A stretch of 53,545 nucleotides of DNA from Rufibacter roseus (lineage in GTDB: Bacteria; Bacteroidota; Bacteroidia; Cytophagales; Hymenobacteraceae). How positions within the stretch are numbered: the first letter of the stretch is position 1; each line of letters starts with the position of its first letter. Below are positions 15,879-24,972 of the stretch, one piece after another. The stretch spans positions 1 to 53,545 of the forward strand of contig NZ_LRML01000021.1 in NCBI RefSeq assembly GCF_001647285.1, given 5' to 3'. Made by a program: the position numbers and the translations under genes. Below the pieces are notes generated by a model. That model worked only from the letters and a program-made list of their open reading frames with translations, was not told where the DNA came from and did not search any database.

Positions 15879-15909
15879 TTTGTGGATTTAAATTGGCTTT
15901 TTACTTTTG
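15879..15909 (+). promoter_or_regulatory. Bacteroidota-type promoter of the TonB siderophore receptor
   Basis: TTTG at 15879-15882, exactly 19 bases, then TACTTTTG at 15902-15909, which matches TAnnTTTG. This is the clearest promoter in the window. Confidence 0.8.
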
Positions 15910-15921
15910 CCGCACCAATCT

Positions 15922-15940
15922 ATTTGTAATCGTTCTAAAT
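15922..15940. promoter_or_regulatory. Fur-like operator
   Basis: ATTTGTAATCGTTCTAAAT is a 19-base partial dyad (6 of 9 pairs match). Its right half, TTCTAAAT, looks like half of an iron-regulator site. It sits just after the expected transcription start and 8 bases before the receptor ATG, a good place for repression by iron. Confidence 0.45.
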
Positions 15941-15948
15941 AATAAACT

Positions 15949-18309
15949 ATGTTAAAAGCCTTACCCCTTTATGTATGCTTCATGTTTCTGTCTGTGGCTG
16001 TTTGGGCCCAGCAGGGTAGCATATCGGGCAGAGTAGTAAACCCGAACAAAGAGGCAGTGCCGTATGCCAGTGTTTTCTTAAAAGGCACCAATAGCGGAAC
16101 TGCCACCAATGACCAAGGCGAGTTTAAGATAGAAAACCTTAAATCCGGTCCTAAGCAATTAAGTATTACTGCGGTAGGGTATGGGGCCAAAACAGTGGAT
16201 GTGCAGGTGGCGGAAGGGGAGAATACCAGCGTAACAGTAACATTGAGCACCAACCAGCAAGGTCTGAATGAAGTGGTGGTGTCGGCTAGCCGTGTACCCG
16301 AAAACATAGATAAAATTCCCTCTTCGGTGACCGTACTTTCCAGAGAAGCCATTGAGCAGGATTTGATGATTTCCACCAACGTGATTGATATTTTGAGTAA
16401 CCGCGTGCCGGGTCTGGCGCCCAGCGGAGGAACCAGCAGCAATTGGGGACAGACGCTCAGAGGCCGAGCCATGTTGGTGATGATAGACGGCGTGCCCCAG
16501 TCTACGCCGCTAAGAAACGGGGCGGTAGACATGCGCGCCTTGGACCCCGATGCCATAGAGCAAATAGAAGTCGTAAAAGGAGCCACGGCCATTTACGGAA
16601 ACGGTGCGGCTGGCGGCCTCATCAACTACATCACCAGAACCCCGCGTCAGCAGAAGCTACTCTCGTCCAGAACCACCTTGGGCATGACTGGCTCTTTGGT
16701 AGATTCAGACAATAGCATTGGCGCACGCGTAAGTCAGCTGTTCTATGGAAAGTCTGGTAAGTTTGATTACGTGGTGAGCGGTGCCTATGAGCAAACCGGA
16801 GAGTGGAAAGACGCTGAGGGTGATGTTTTGCCTCCGGATTATGGCTTGGGCGAGACTGATTCGTACAACGGCTTTGTGAAATTGGGCTATGACTTTACCC
16901 CGTTCAAAAGACTGCAACTTACCTATAACTATTACAGCAGCGAGCAGAAAACTAACTACGTGCCCCTGTACGGCAACTACCGCGAAGGGCAAAAAACCAG
17001 AGCGGTGTTAGGCCAAACCTTGGGTGTTCCGCAGGGCGTGCGCTCCAACCAGAACCTGAACGCGCGATTCTCCGGCGATCACGCCTTTTTGGACAGCCAT
17101 TACGAAGTTGATGCGTATTATCAGGCCGTTGACAATGTGTTTTTCTGGTCTACCTCGTTTGAGTTCGGAGGCCAGTCAATGGTGTCTTCTGAGAAAAAAG
17201 GAATAAGAGCCTTAGCCAGCACTCCTTTTGCGCTTGGCGCAGCCGTGAACGGCGACATTACCTACGGGTTTGACGTGCTGAACGACATCACCTCTCAGCC
17301 ATTGGTGGACGGCCGTGTGTGGGTACCGGAGATGAACATGCTGAACTTAGCACCTTTCGTACAGCTGAAAACCACTGTAGCCGAAGATTTAATTTTGAAA
17401 GGAGGCTTTCGAGCCGAGAAAGTAAACATTGAAGTAGAAGATTACACCACGCTCCGGACCGTAAATCCGTCTACCGGTCAGATTGACAACCCTGGCTTTA
17501 ATGTAAAAGGTGGTGAGTTGGGGTATAATGCTTACCTGTTCAACGTGGGGCTGCGCTATAATAAACTGCCAATCTTTACGCCCTACGCCAGCTTCTCACA
17601 AGGCTTTTCCGTAGCCGATGTAGGCGTAATGTTGCGGTCAGCCCGCGTAGATGACATCAGTAAAATCAGTACAGAGGCCATAGTGGTGAACAACTATGAA
17701 GCCGGTTTCGTGAGCCAGTTGGGTAAGCTTCGGTTTGAGGGCGTAGGGTTTATCAGCACCTCTGAGCTGGGCTCTAGCGGGCAGTACAAAGACGGAGTGT
17801 TTGTGGTCATGCGCACCCCCGAGAGAATCCATGGTTTTGAGGCCATTGCCGATGTGCATCTTTTAGAAAACCTGAATGTGGGCGCTACCTATTCTTACGT
17901 AGAAGGGAAAATGGACGTAAACCAAAACGACCAGTTTGATGACACCGAAGACGTTTACCTGGGCGGCGAACGGATTTCACCTCCTAAATACACCGCTTAT
18001 TTAAATTACAGCCTGCTGAAAAATCAACTCATGTTCAACCTGCAGTACACTGGTATAGGAAAACGTGATCGGTTTGACCGTAACGAGTCCGGTACCTACA
18101 ATTTCTATCAAGGCCCTATTGACCCGTACCAACTGGTGAACCTGTCGGCCAGCTATCAGCTAACTAAAAACACTCGGTTTAACATAGGCATTGAGAACCT
18201 ACTGAACGAAGATTATTTCCCGGCCCGCGCGCAGTGGTTTACTTCGCCTACCATGTATAATAAGGGGAAAGGAGCGGCATTCAATGTATCTATGGTAGTG
18301 GAGCTATAG
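15949..18309 (+). CDS. TonB-dependent siderophore receptor
   Basis: A protein of 786 residues with a signal peptide ending at VAVWAQ. A carboxypeptidase-regulatory-like domain (about 22-105, GSISGRVVNPNKEAVPYASV) is followed by a plug domain (about 115-225, with IPSSVTVLSREAIEQ and VVKGATAIYGNGAAGGLINY) and a 22-strand barrel to the C-terminus (IGIENLLNEDYFPARAQW, then VSMVVEL). The VKGA..IYGNGA.GG.INYITR segment is the classic ferric siderophore receptor type. It imports an iron chelate across the outer membrane with TonB energy. The promoter and a Fur-like site are directly upstream, the PepSY protein is divergent, and a terminator follows. Confidence 0.9.
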   Translation: MLKALPLYVCFMFLSVAVWAQQGSISGRVVNPNKEAVPYASVFLKGTNSGTATNDQGEFKIENLKSGPKQLSITAVGYGAKTVDVQVAEGENTSVTVTLSTNQQGLNEVVVSASRVPENIDKIPSSVTVLSREAIEQDLMISTNVIDILSNRVPGLAPSGGTSSNWGQTLRGRAMLVMIDGVPQSTPLRNGAVDMRALDPDAIEQIEVVKGATAIYGNGAAGGLINYITRTPRQQKLLSSRTTLGMTGSLVDSDNSIGARVSQLFYGKSGKFDYVVSGAYEQTGEWKDAEGDVLPPDYGLGETDSYNGFVKLGYDFTPFKRLQLTYNYYSSEQKTNYVPLYGNYREGQKTRAVLGQTLGVPQGVRSNQNLNARFSGDHAFLDSHYEVDAYYQAVDNVFFWSTSFEFGGQSMVSSEKKGIRALASTPFALGAAVNGDITYGFDVLNDITSQPLVDGRVWVPEMNMLNLAPFVQLKTTVAEDLILKGGFRAEKVNIEVEDYTTLRTVNPSTGQIDNPGFNVKGGELGYNAYLFNVGLRYNKLPIFTPYASFSQGFSVADVGVMLRSARVDDISKISTEAIVVNNYEAGFVSQLGKLRFEGVGFISTSELGSSGQYKDGVFVVMRTPERIHGFEAIADVHLLENLNVGATYSYVEGKMDVNQNDQFDDTEDVYLGGERISPPKYTAYLNYSLLKNQLMFNLQYTGIGKRDRFDRNESGTYNFYQGPIDPYQLVNLSASYQLTKNTRFNIGIENLLNEDYFPARAQWFTSPTMYNKGKGAAFNVSMVVEL

Positions 18310-18328
18310 TTTTTCCTGATACAATTGA

Positions 18329-18363
18329 AACAGAGCCCAGCCACTTGGTTGGGCTCTGTTTTT
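18329..18363 (+). terminator. Rho-independent terminator after the siderophore receptor
   Basis: AACAGAGCCCA and TGGGCTCTGTT form a perfect 11-base stem with a TTTT end. Confidence 0.85.
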
Positions 18364-18454
18364 ATGTTCTGGTGAAAAGCAAGGGAATGGAGATTACTGC
18401 TATTGGCGCAGACACTTGCAGGTCTGGAAGAAACTGCGAGGTCTTTTGAGCGGG

Positions 18455-18493
18455 CGTTATTAACCTGTTTTTCAGAAAACAGGCCTAAAACAG
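18455..18493. repeat. Nested-palindrome repeat, copy 5
   Basis: CCTGTTTT, TCAG, AAAACAGG form a perfect inner arm pair. The outer arms CGTTATTAA and CCTAAAACAG are degenerate. Confidence 0.65.
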
Positions 18494-18672
18494 ATACATT
18501 CTTCATTGGCTTTGCCATCAAATTACTTCGCACTCCTGCACCCCAATTTCATCACATTCTCAAAGGCCCTTTTCTGCCATTTCCAACGTCCATCACATAA
18601 TTTGGGGCATCTGTCACATTTAGTTTCTGAAGGTTTTAAAGCTACCTAACCTTGAAGTGTTAAAGCGCCTGA

Positions 18673-18712
18673 CTTATCAGCTTCTGCAATCTTCCTGCAG
18701 AACCTGATAAAG
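18673..18712. promoter_or_regulatory. Leader hairpin or operator upstream of the second receptor
   Basis: CTTATCAGCTTCTGCA (18673-18688) and TGCAGAACCTGATAAAG (18696-18712) are inverted with one mismatch and a 7-base centre. It lies 43 bases before the ATG. There is no T run, so it is more likely a regulator site or leader structure than a terminator. Confidence 0.5.
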
Positions 18713-18754
18713 CAGAGCCAAAGCTATCCAACTGCCAAATTAACCTTCAAGACC

Positions 18755-21253
18755 ATGAAAAAAACTTTACTAATGGCGCTGGCCGGAATAATAGCCGCGC
18801 AGCCACTCTTTGCGCAGGGGCCGCAAAACAAACCTGAGCCTTCAAAGCCAATAATGGAAACCGGTACCGCCTGGGTTAAAGGCAAAGGAGAAATTGCCGG
18901 TGTCATTCTGGATGAGACCACCAAAACACCTATTGAGTTTGCCACGGTAGCCCTGCAAGACAAAGCCTCTGGCAAAACCGTTGATGGCACTATTTCTGAT
19001 GCCAAGGGGAAGTTTCGGCTTTCCAAAATAGCACCGGGTCAGTACAAACTTTCCATCAGCTTTATTGGGTACGAGGCCAAGGCGGTGGAAATGCTGACCA
19101 TTGAAGGGAAAGAAGAAGTAAATGTAGGAGTGGTAAGCCTTAAGCCCGATGCGAAACAGCTGCAGGAGGTAGAGGTGGTAGGGGAGAAACTGTTGCTGGA
19201 AGACAAAGTTGACCGGCTGGTGTACAACGCTGAAAAAGACCTGACCAATACCGGCGGAACAGCCTCTGATGTACTGAAGAAAGTGCCTGGTTTAACGGTT
19301 GACCTTGACGGAAACCTGGAGTTGCGGGGAAGCACAAACCTGAGGGTGCTCATCAATAACAAACCTTCGGCTATTATGGCGGCCAGTGTGGCCGATGCCC
19401 TGCAACAGATACCGGCAGATCTAATTAAAAGCGTGGAGGTAATTACTACTCCATCCGCCAAATACGACGCCGAGGGAACGGCAGGAATCATCAACATCAT
19501 CACCAAAAAGAACAATCTGCAAGGCTTGAATGGCAACGTAAACTCCACGTTCAGCAACAGAAACATAGGCACTAACGGCACCATAGGCTACAAGAAAGGT
19601 AAGGTGGGGCTGAACATGGCACTGGGCCAGAGCTGGCGCAACAATCCGTTAGAAAGCATACGCGAAACGGAATACCATACCCTTGAAAATCTGGATCGGT
19701 TGTCCCAGACCATGAACGGCAGACGTGAGGGGCAATTCAGAATGCTGCAGTTAGGCGCTGACTATGAACTGACAGAGAAGAGTTTTCTGTCGGCTGGTCT
19801 TAGAATGATGGCTGGTGAGTTCTCTTACCAAAGCACGCTGCTGTCTACCCGCTTTGCAGATGGACAACTAATTGGGGCGAACACCCGGCGCAGCCGCAAT
19901 GACTTCGATAACCTGAACTACGACTTGAACCTTGATTTTACAAGGCAATTTGCCAAACCAGGGCAGGAATTGACTGTGCTGGGTCTGATAAGCCGCAGCA
20001 ACCGTAACTTCATTAATTCAGCCAATGTCTATGACCGCCAAAACCAGCTTGATTTTCGGGAGCAAAGCCCTAACGAAGCTTATAACGAGGAGAAAACACT
20101 GCAGGTAGACTATGTGCTTCCGCTCAAGAACAAGCACCTGTTGGAAGTGGGCGGAAAAGCCATTTGGCGGTACGCCGAAAGTGACTATCAGTTTTTAGTG
20201 GCCCAACCTGCTGGCGCTGAATTTATGGCGGTGCCGGGTCAGTCAGACGTGTTTTCTTATCACCAAAACGTTGGGGCGGGGTATGCCAGTTATGAATTCA
20301 CCCTGAACAAGAAATTCAGCTTTAAAGCCGGTGTCCGCTATGAACATACTTCCGTCTACGGTGACTTCACTTCTACCCAAACTCAAGTAAAACAGCAGTA
20401 CGGCAACTTCATTCCCAGCCTGGCCATCTCCAGAAAAATTAAGGAAAACCAGACCATTAAGTTCAATTACACCAAACGTATACAGCGACCGCAGCTGTCG
20501 TATTTGAATCCGTTCGAGAACCGCACCGACACCTTCAATATACAGGTCGGGAACCCGCATCTGCAGGCTGAAATAACTGATTCTTATGAGTTTGGCTACA
20601 GTGCGTTTACCAAGAGCGGCACCTCTGTGAACGCCACTTTCTTTTGGCGACAAACCGATAATTCCATTGAGCCTTATCTGGTGCCTACGGCAGAAGGAGT
20701 AAACTACCAGCGCTTCGGGAACATTGGATACAACGCCAGCTACGGGCTCAGCTTGTCGGCGGGTGCAAAATTTCTGAAGAAGGGCAATGTCAACAGCAAC
20801 CTGAACATCTTTTACATGGACATGGAAAGCAGAAGCTCGGAGCTCAGAATGGCTAATTCCAGCATGATGTATTCGCTGAACATGAATGTCTCTTACGCTT
20901 TCAGTAAAGGGTTTGCGGCGCAGGCATTTGGGCAGTACGTGGGCAGCCGGGTCATGCTGCAAGGTAAAACGCAGCCGTTCACTATGTACAATCTGGCGGT
21001 GAAAAAAGATGTACTGCAAAAGAGAGGCAGCATTACCTTGGGAGTAGACAACATTTTTTCCAGCTCCCTGAGGCAAGGAAGAACTTACCGAACACCAGCC
21101 TTTGACCAAGCCTATGACCAGTATATTTTCAACCGTCAGGTGAAGTTGAGCGCCAGCTATAAATTCGGCAAGGCGAACGGCAAAAGCCAGCCACGCCGCA
21201 AAAAGAAAATCAACAATGATGACGCCAAATCAGATGATGGTGACAATGGCTAA
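18755..21253 (+). CDS. Outer-membrane beta-barrel receptor (TonB-receptor family, OMP_b-brl_3 type)
   Basis: A protein of 832 residues. The signal peptide (MKKTLLMALAGIIAAQPLFAQ) precedes a carboxypeptidase-like domain (about 45-135: GEIAGVILDETTKTPIEFATV), a plug (about 145-250, with SVEVITTPSAKYDAEGTAGI) and a long barrel. The TPSAKYDAEGTAGIINIIT string is typical of the Bacteroidota outer-membrane barrel family related to TonB receptors. The C-terminus does not end in the usual aromatic residue: a basic then acidic tail (QPRRKKKINNDDAKSDDGDN) follows the last strand. It is next to a LytS/LytTR pair. The ligand is unknown; peptide, metal or cell-envelope roles are possible. Confidence 0.85.
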   Translation: MKKTLLMALAGIIAAQPLFAQGPQNKPEPSKPIMETGTAWVKGKGEIAGVILDETTKTPIEFATVALQDKASGKTVDGTISDAKGKFRLSKIAPGQYKLSISFIGYEAKAVEMLTIEGKEEVNVGVVSLKPDAKQLQEVEVVGEKLLLEDKVDRLVYNAEKDLTNTGGTASDVLKKVPGLTVDLDGNLELRGSTNLRVLINNKPSAIMAASVADALQQIPADLIKSVEVITTPSAKYDAEGTAGIINIITKKNNLQGLNGNVNSTFSNRNIGTNGTIGYKKGKVGLNMALGQSWRNNPLESIRETEYHTLENLDRLSQTMNGRREGQFRMLQLGADYELTEKSFLSAGLRMMAGEFSYQSTLLSTRFADGQLIGANTRRSRNDFDNLNYDLNLDFTRQFAKPGQELTVLGLISRSNRNFINSANVYDRQNQLDFREQSPNEAYNEEKTLQVDYVLPLKNKHLLEVGGKAIWRYAESDYQFLVAQPAGAEFMAVPGQSDVFSYHQNVGAGYASYEFTLNKKFSFKAGVRYEHTSVYGDFTSTQTQVKQQYGNFIPSLAISRKIKENQTIKFNYTKRIQRPQLSYLNPFENRTDTFNIQVGNPHLQAEITDSYEFGYSAFTKSGTSVNATFFWRQTDNSIEPYLVPTAEGVNYQRFGNIGYNASYGLSLSAGAKFLKKGNVNSNLNIFYMDMESRSSELRMANSSMMYSLNMNVSYAFSKGFAAQAFGQYVGSRVMLQGKTQPFTMYNLAVKKDVLQKRGSITLGVDNIFSSSLRQGRTYRTPAFDQAYDQYIFNRQVKLSASYKFGKANGKSQPRRKKKINNDDAKSDDGDNG

Positions 21254-21314
21254 GCTGCCGGTAGCTGCACCCGAAGATATTATAGTCGGCTGCACCAGGT
21301 AAGCGGAAAGAACT

Positions 21315-21353
21315 CGTTTTGAGGCTGTTTTTTCAAAAACAGGCTGAAAACAG
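21315..21353. repeat. Nested-palindrome repeat, copy 6
   Basis: CGTTTTGAGG, CTGTTTTTTCAAAAACAG, GCTGAAAACAG. Inner and outer arms both pair. It is one of the best preserved copies. Confidence 0.7.
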
Positions 21354-21562
21354 CAGGTAATGCTGTGGTGCTGGAAAGGGTAAGGTTTTGGTAGCTCGCC
21401 GTGGTACGTGGGCAAATGTTTGTAGAGAAACCTCCTTTTCTGGCGCTACGGCAAATTTTATAAATACCTCCAGGCAGTCTTCATCACATTTTAGGTGGGT
21501 TTCATCACTTTTTCAAAACGCCTTCGGGCGATTCATGTATCATTGTTCTAAATAAATTTCTG

Positions 21563-23071
21563 ATGAAAGAATTATTATTCAAGCATTCTGTGCAGACCAG
21601 GGTAGAGTTTTGGGCAGCCACCACCATATATGTATTTACGGTCTTCTTTCTGGTGACTGGTGCGCATAGCCCGTTTGAGGGCGATTTTATACGAGAGAAA
21701 GTACTGTTCCATTATTATGAAAATTTTGTATTCCCACGGTTTATCCAGTACACATTTCTTTACGCGGCTTTTTTGTTTCTTACCTTAAAGGTAGTCCCCA
21801 ATCTGGTGCAGCGCGAAGGTCTGGTTAAGAATAGCATTTTTCTTCTGCTAGCCTTCCTCTTGATTGGCTTAGTGTACGGCATCACCAACACCTACCTGAA
21901 AAGGTATTTGTTCATGATGTATGACACCGAAGACCAAACATATAATGCCATTTTTCAGAGCAGCTACAGCTATGCGTTCCGCCTCCTGCTCATGCTTGTT
22001 TTCTACACCTTCGTGAAATTAGCCAGTCTTTATATCCTGTCTAACTCAGAGGCTATTCAAACCAAATACCGCATGGTCACGCGTGATGCGCTTTTGGCTT
22101 TTGTGCTCTGGATGGTGAGCATGTTTCTGCTGATGGTAGTAGATGCCGAAGAAGGGGAGTTTTTGGTGATCTGGGGAGTTGTTGGGCTAATGGCCATTAT
22201 TATATACTGCCTTTCTTTTTACTCGCTCATCCCTAAATCCTTGGTCCAGAAGCGGCCGTTTCTCAGGTACATGCTGCGGGTGTTGTTTGTTTTGGCCATC
22301 GCCTTTTTACCCATCTTCTTTTTGGCTTTCATGCTAATACATGATGAAGACTCAGCGTTGGCGCTCGCGTTCTTCAACATCCCGTTTCAGTTGCTCATTA
22401 CGGTGCCTGTTTGCTGGGCCTTGTACAAGCGCCAACTGCAGGGCAAAGAAGAGGTGTTTGTATTGCAGAAAGAGCTAGGCAGGTCTAATGCCAGTTTTGA
22501 CTTTTTGCGCTCGCAGATAAATCCGCATTTTCTATTCAATACCCTGAATACTTTATACGGCACCGCTCTACAGGAAAACAGCGAGCGCACGGCACAGGGT
22601 ATACAGATGCTGGGAGACATGATGCGGTTTATGCTGCACGAAAACCACCAGCAGAAGATTCTCCTGTCAAGGGAAATAGAATACATGCGCAACTACATTG
22701 ATCTGCAGCAGCTGCGCACCTCCACCACGCCAAACATTGATATTCAGACAAAAATTGAAGACGTTCTGGCTGAGAAGTTTATTGCCCCCATGCTGCTGAT
22801 TCCGTTTGTAGAAAATGCCTTTAAGCACGGCATCAGCTTAAAAAGTAAATCCTGGATTAAAGTGTCTCTGCACTACGAGCCCAACAAGCTGTTATTTGAC
22901 GTGTACAACAGTACCCATGTTAAAAACGAGCAAGACCCTGAAAAAGAGAAATCGGGGGTGGGGCTGGAGAATGTAAAGCAGCGCCTGAACATGCTGTATG
23001 CCAACAAGCATGAGTTAATTATCAGGGAAACGCAGGAAGAGTTTTTTGTACACCTCACCATAGAACTGTAA
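21563..23071 (+). CDS. LytS-type sensor histidine kinase
   Basis: A protein of 502 residues. The first 290 contain about seven to eight membrane helices. A short coiled link leads to a His_kinase domain with INPHFLFNTLNTLYG, in which His322 is the predicted phosphate acceptor. The C-terminus is an HATPase domain with VENAFKHG (N box) and GVGLENVKQRL (G box). It senses an unknown signal at the inner membrane and phosphorylates the LytTR regulator encoded 47 bases downstream. Upstream the spacer shows a TTCTAAATAA stretch (about 21546) like half of an iron-regulator site, which is weak evidence. Together with the receptor before it, this suggests a regulated envelope function. Confidence 0.9.
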   Translation: MKELLFKHSVQTRVEFWAATTIYVFTVFFLVTGAHSPFEGDFIREKVLFHYYENFVFPRFIQYTFLYAAFLFLTLKVVPNLVQREGLVKNSIFLLLAFLLIGLVYGITNTYLKRYLFMMYDTEDQTYNAIFQSSYSYAFRLLLMLVFYTFVKLASLYILSNSEAIQTKYRMVTRDALLAFVLWMVSMFLLMVVDAEEGEFLVIWGVVGLMAIIIYCLSFYSLIPKSLVQKRPFLRYMLRVLFVLAIAFLPIFFLAFMLIHDEDSALALAFFNIPFQLLITVPVCWALYKRQLQGKEEVFVLQKELGRSNASFDFLRSQINPHFLFNTLNTLYGTALQENSERTAQGIQMLGDMMRFMLHENHQQKILLSREIEYMRNYIDLQQLRTSTTPNIDIQTKIEDVLAEKFIAPMLLIPFVENAFKHGISLKSKSWIKVSLHYEPNKLLFDVYNSTHVKNEQDPEKEKSGVGLENVKQRLNMLYANKHELIIRETQEEFFVHLTIEL

Positions 23072-23118
23072 TTTAAAAAGCGAAATAAGGCTACATATAA
23101 AATGAAAGGAAAGGCGGC

Positions 23119-23805
23119 ATGATAGCAATTGCAATTGACGATGAACCAATGGCCCTGCAGGTGGTGCGGTCACATGCGGCCAAAGTGCCCTTTCTGGAGT
23201 TGAAAGAATGTTTCACTGATGCGTTTCAGGCGCTGGAGTATCTGCAGACAGAACCAGTAGACCTGCTGTTTCTGGATATTAAAATGCCGGATATCACTGG
23301 TCTTGAATTTGTGGCCAGTCTGCAGAAAAAGCCACTGGTTATTTTCACTACGGCTTATTCAGAACACGCTGTCACCAGTTTTGAGTTAGATGCCATAGAT
23401 TACCTGCTAAAGCCATTTTCGCTGCCCAGGTTTGTGAAAGCCTGCAACAAAGCACATGAGCTGCTGCAGTTGCGCTCAGGTGCTGGTTCTGCGCAACCCG
23501 GTGCGGCCAAAGACTATGTTTTCCTGAAAACCGGATATGAACAGGTAAAAGTCAATTTCAGTGAAATTCTGTACCTGGAGGCGGCGGGTAATTATGTCAC
23601 CTTTATCTTAGAAGACAAAAAACTCCTGTCGCGTTTGACCATGGGGGAGCTTCAGGAGCTGCTGCCGACAGAAAATTTCATCAGAGTACATCGTTCGTAT
23701 ATGGTGGCCAAAGACAAAATAGATAAAATTGAGCGGCACCAGGTAACCGTGCAGGGAAACCAAGTGCCGGTTGGGGCTTCTTACATGTCTCACCTACAGG
23801 TATGA
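23119..23805 (+). CDS. LytTR-family response regulator
   Basis: A protein of 228 residues. The receiver domain (1-120) has the acidic pair in IDDEP, the phosphorylated Asp53 in LFLDIKMPD and the lysine in LLKPF. The LytTR DNA-binding domain (about 130-228) carries ILYLEAAGNYVTF and FIRVHRSYMVA, the usual family signatures. It is the partner of the kinase just upstream and binds DNA near its target promoters. The stop codon overlaps the ATG of the following gene (ATGA), so the three genes form an operon. Targets are unknown; the adjacent TonB-domain lipoprotein is the obvious candidate. Confidence 0.92.
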   Translation: MIAIAIDDEPMALQVVRSHAAKVPFLELKECFTDAFQALEYLQTEPVDLLFLDIKMPDITGLEFVASLQKKPLVIFTTAYSEHAVTSFELDAIDYLLKPFSLPRFVKACNKAHELLQLRSGAGSAQPGAAKDYVFLKTGYEQVKVNFSEILYLEAAGNYVTFILEDKKLLSRLTMGELQELLPTENFIRVHRSYMVAKDKIDKIERHQVTVQGNQVPVGASYMSHLQV

Positions 23806-24698
23806 GGGTGTTGTTTAAAATTATGAAAGGAAAGCTATCTTTATTTACAAGCACATTCTTATTGTTTGTGACTGCTTGTCAAGTAGCAAAAGATCATGAT
23901 AGACTTGCACAACTTGCTTTTGATGACCAAAAAGATAGAAAAGAAAATAGCTCCAAGACATCAGTTAACGATTATTCAAGGACAGAGGAAGTATACAAAA
24001 TTTTGTCACAAGAAGAGCTGAAAACCTCAACCGACTTTTATAATGCGGCTCTTATTCTACAACATGGCGGTAAATCTGAAGATTTTAAACAAGCGAATTT
24101 ACTTGCGAAAAAAGCAGTAGAGTTAAATCCAACTAACGCTGATGCTAAAGCTTTGGTCGCTATGTCACTGGATAGATATTTAGAAAGCAACTTCAAGCCA
24201 CAGTGGTATGGTACTCAGTTTATTGAGCTTGGGGAAAAGAAATACCTACACCCGATTGATACAACAATCATTACAGAACAGGAAAGGAAGGAGTTAGGGG
24301 TCCAGAGCTTAAGCCAAATACTTGATTACCTCAATAAGCAGCATCAGAAAAATGAGTCTGATATTAGTGCTTATTTCGTAACCGATTCTTTGTATAGGGT
24401 GTTTTATCCTGAGGTGAAGGCTGAAATAGTAGGCACCTTCGAGCAGCTACTTGAAAAAATTAAGTACCCTGAAGAGGCGCTTAAGAACAATATTACGGGC
24501 AAGGTATTGGTCCAGTACACGATTGATCCGGATGGTTTTGTTAAAGATGCCGTGGTTGTTGATGGGATTGGGTACGGATGTGACGAGGAAGCTCTGAGAG
24601 TCATTAATTTGGCAAGGTTCAAAAATTACATGAATCAGGATATTGAACGAAGATCAAGAGTACCATTTGAAATTAAATCAGAAGTTCACAAAAACTAA
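23802..24698 (+). CDS. Lipoprotein with DUF6624-like and TonB C-terminal domains
   Basis: A protein of 298 residues. The signal region contains a hydrophobic helix and the lipobox-like FVTAC. An ATG at 23823 is an alternative start; the ATGA overlap with the regulator favours 23802. A helical TPR-like part (about 75-115, AKKAVELNPTNADAKAL) is followed by WYGTQFIELG and YLHPIDTTIITEQERKELG, which resembles DUF6624. The last 90 residues are a TonB_C domain (GKVLVQYTIDPDGFVKDAVV, CDEEALRVI). TonB_C domains contact outer-membrane proteins. The gene is clearly more AT-rich than the two upstream genes, so it may have joined the operon later. Confidence 0.7.
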   Translation: MRVLFKIMKGKLSLFTSTFLLFVTACQVAKDHDRLAQLAFDDQKDRKENSSKTSVNDYSRTEEVYKILSQEELKTSTDFYNAALILQHGGKSEDFKQANLLAKKAVELNPTNADAKALVAMSLDRYLESNFKPQWYGTQFIELGEKKYLHPIDTTIITEQERKELGVQSLSQILDYLNKQHQKNESDISAYFVTDSLYRVFYPEVKAEIVGTFEQLLEKIKYPEEALKNNITGKVLVQYTIDPDGFVKDAVVVDGIGYGCDEEALRVINLARFKNYMNQDIERRSRVPFEIKSEVHKN

Positions 24699-24913
24699 GG
24701 CATAAAAATTAACGGATTAGCCAAACAGACGAGGTCAATTTTTTCTTTTTTTAACTGGAAAAAAGAGTAGGATAGTGCAGCGTTTGTTTGGTGTCGAAGA
24801 GGAAGTAGCACGCAGAGGATTCAGAAGAGTTAGATTTGTTGATTGAGCCTTGAGATCTGTTGCCTTGCCGTTACATGTTTTGGGCTTAAAAACAGAAAAA
24901 CGGCACAAAAAGA

Positions 24914-24945
24914 GAAAGCTCCCTTCTTGCAAAGGGAGCTTTTCT
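24914..24945. terminator. Bidirectional terminator
   Basis: GAAAGCTCCCTT and AAGGGAGCTTTTC form a stem around a short loop, with A runs before and T runs after. It separates two convergent genes and can serve both. Confidence 0.75.
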
Positions 24946-24972
24946 TATGTTAAGAAGACAAATCGCTTCAAC

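Larger units (their letters stand above)
18364..18754. other. Intergenic region between two TonB-type receptors
   Basis: About 390 bases. It contains a nested-palindrome repeat (18455-18493) and a long hairpin in the probable leader of the next gene (18673-18712). No coding sequence is supported. Confidence 0.5.

Noticed and set aside
20243..21109. Minus-strand ORF of 288 residues
   Set aside because: It is antisense to the outer-membrane receptor gene, which has a signal peptide and family motifs. It has no recognisable features.
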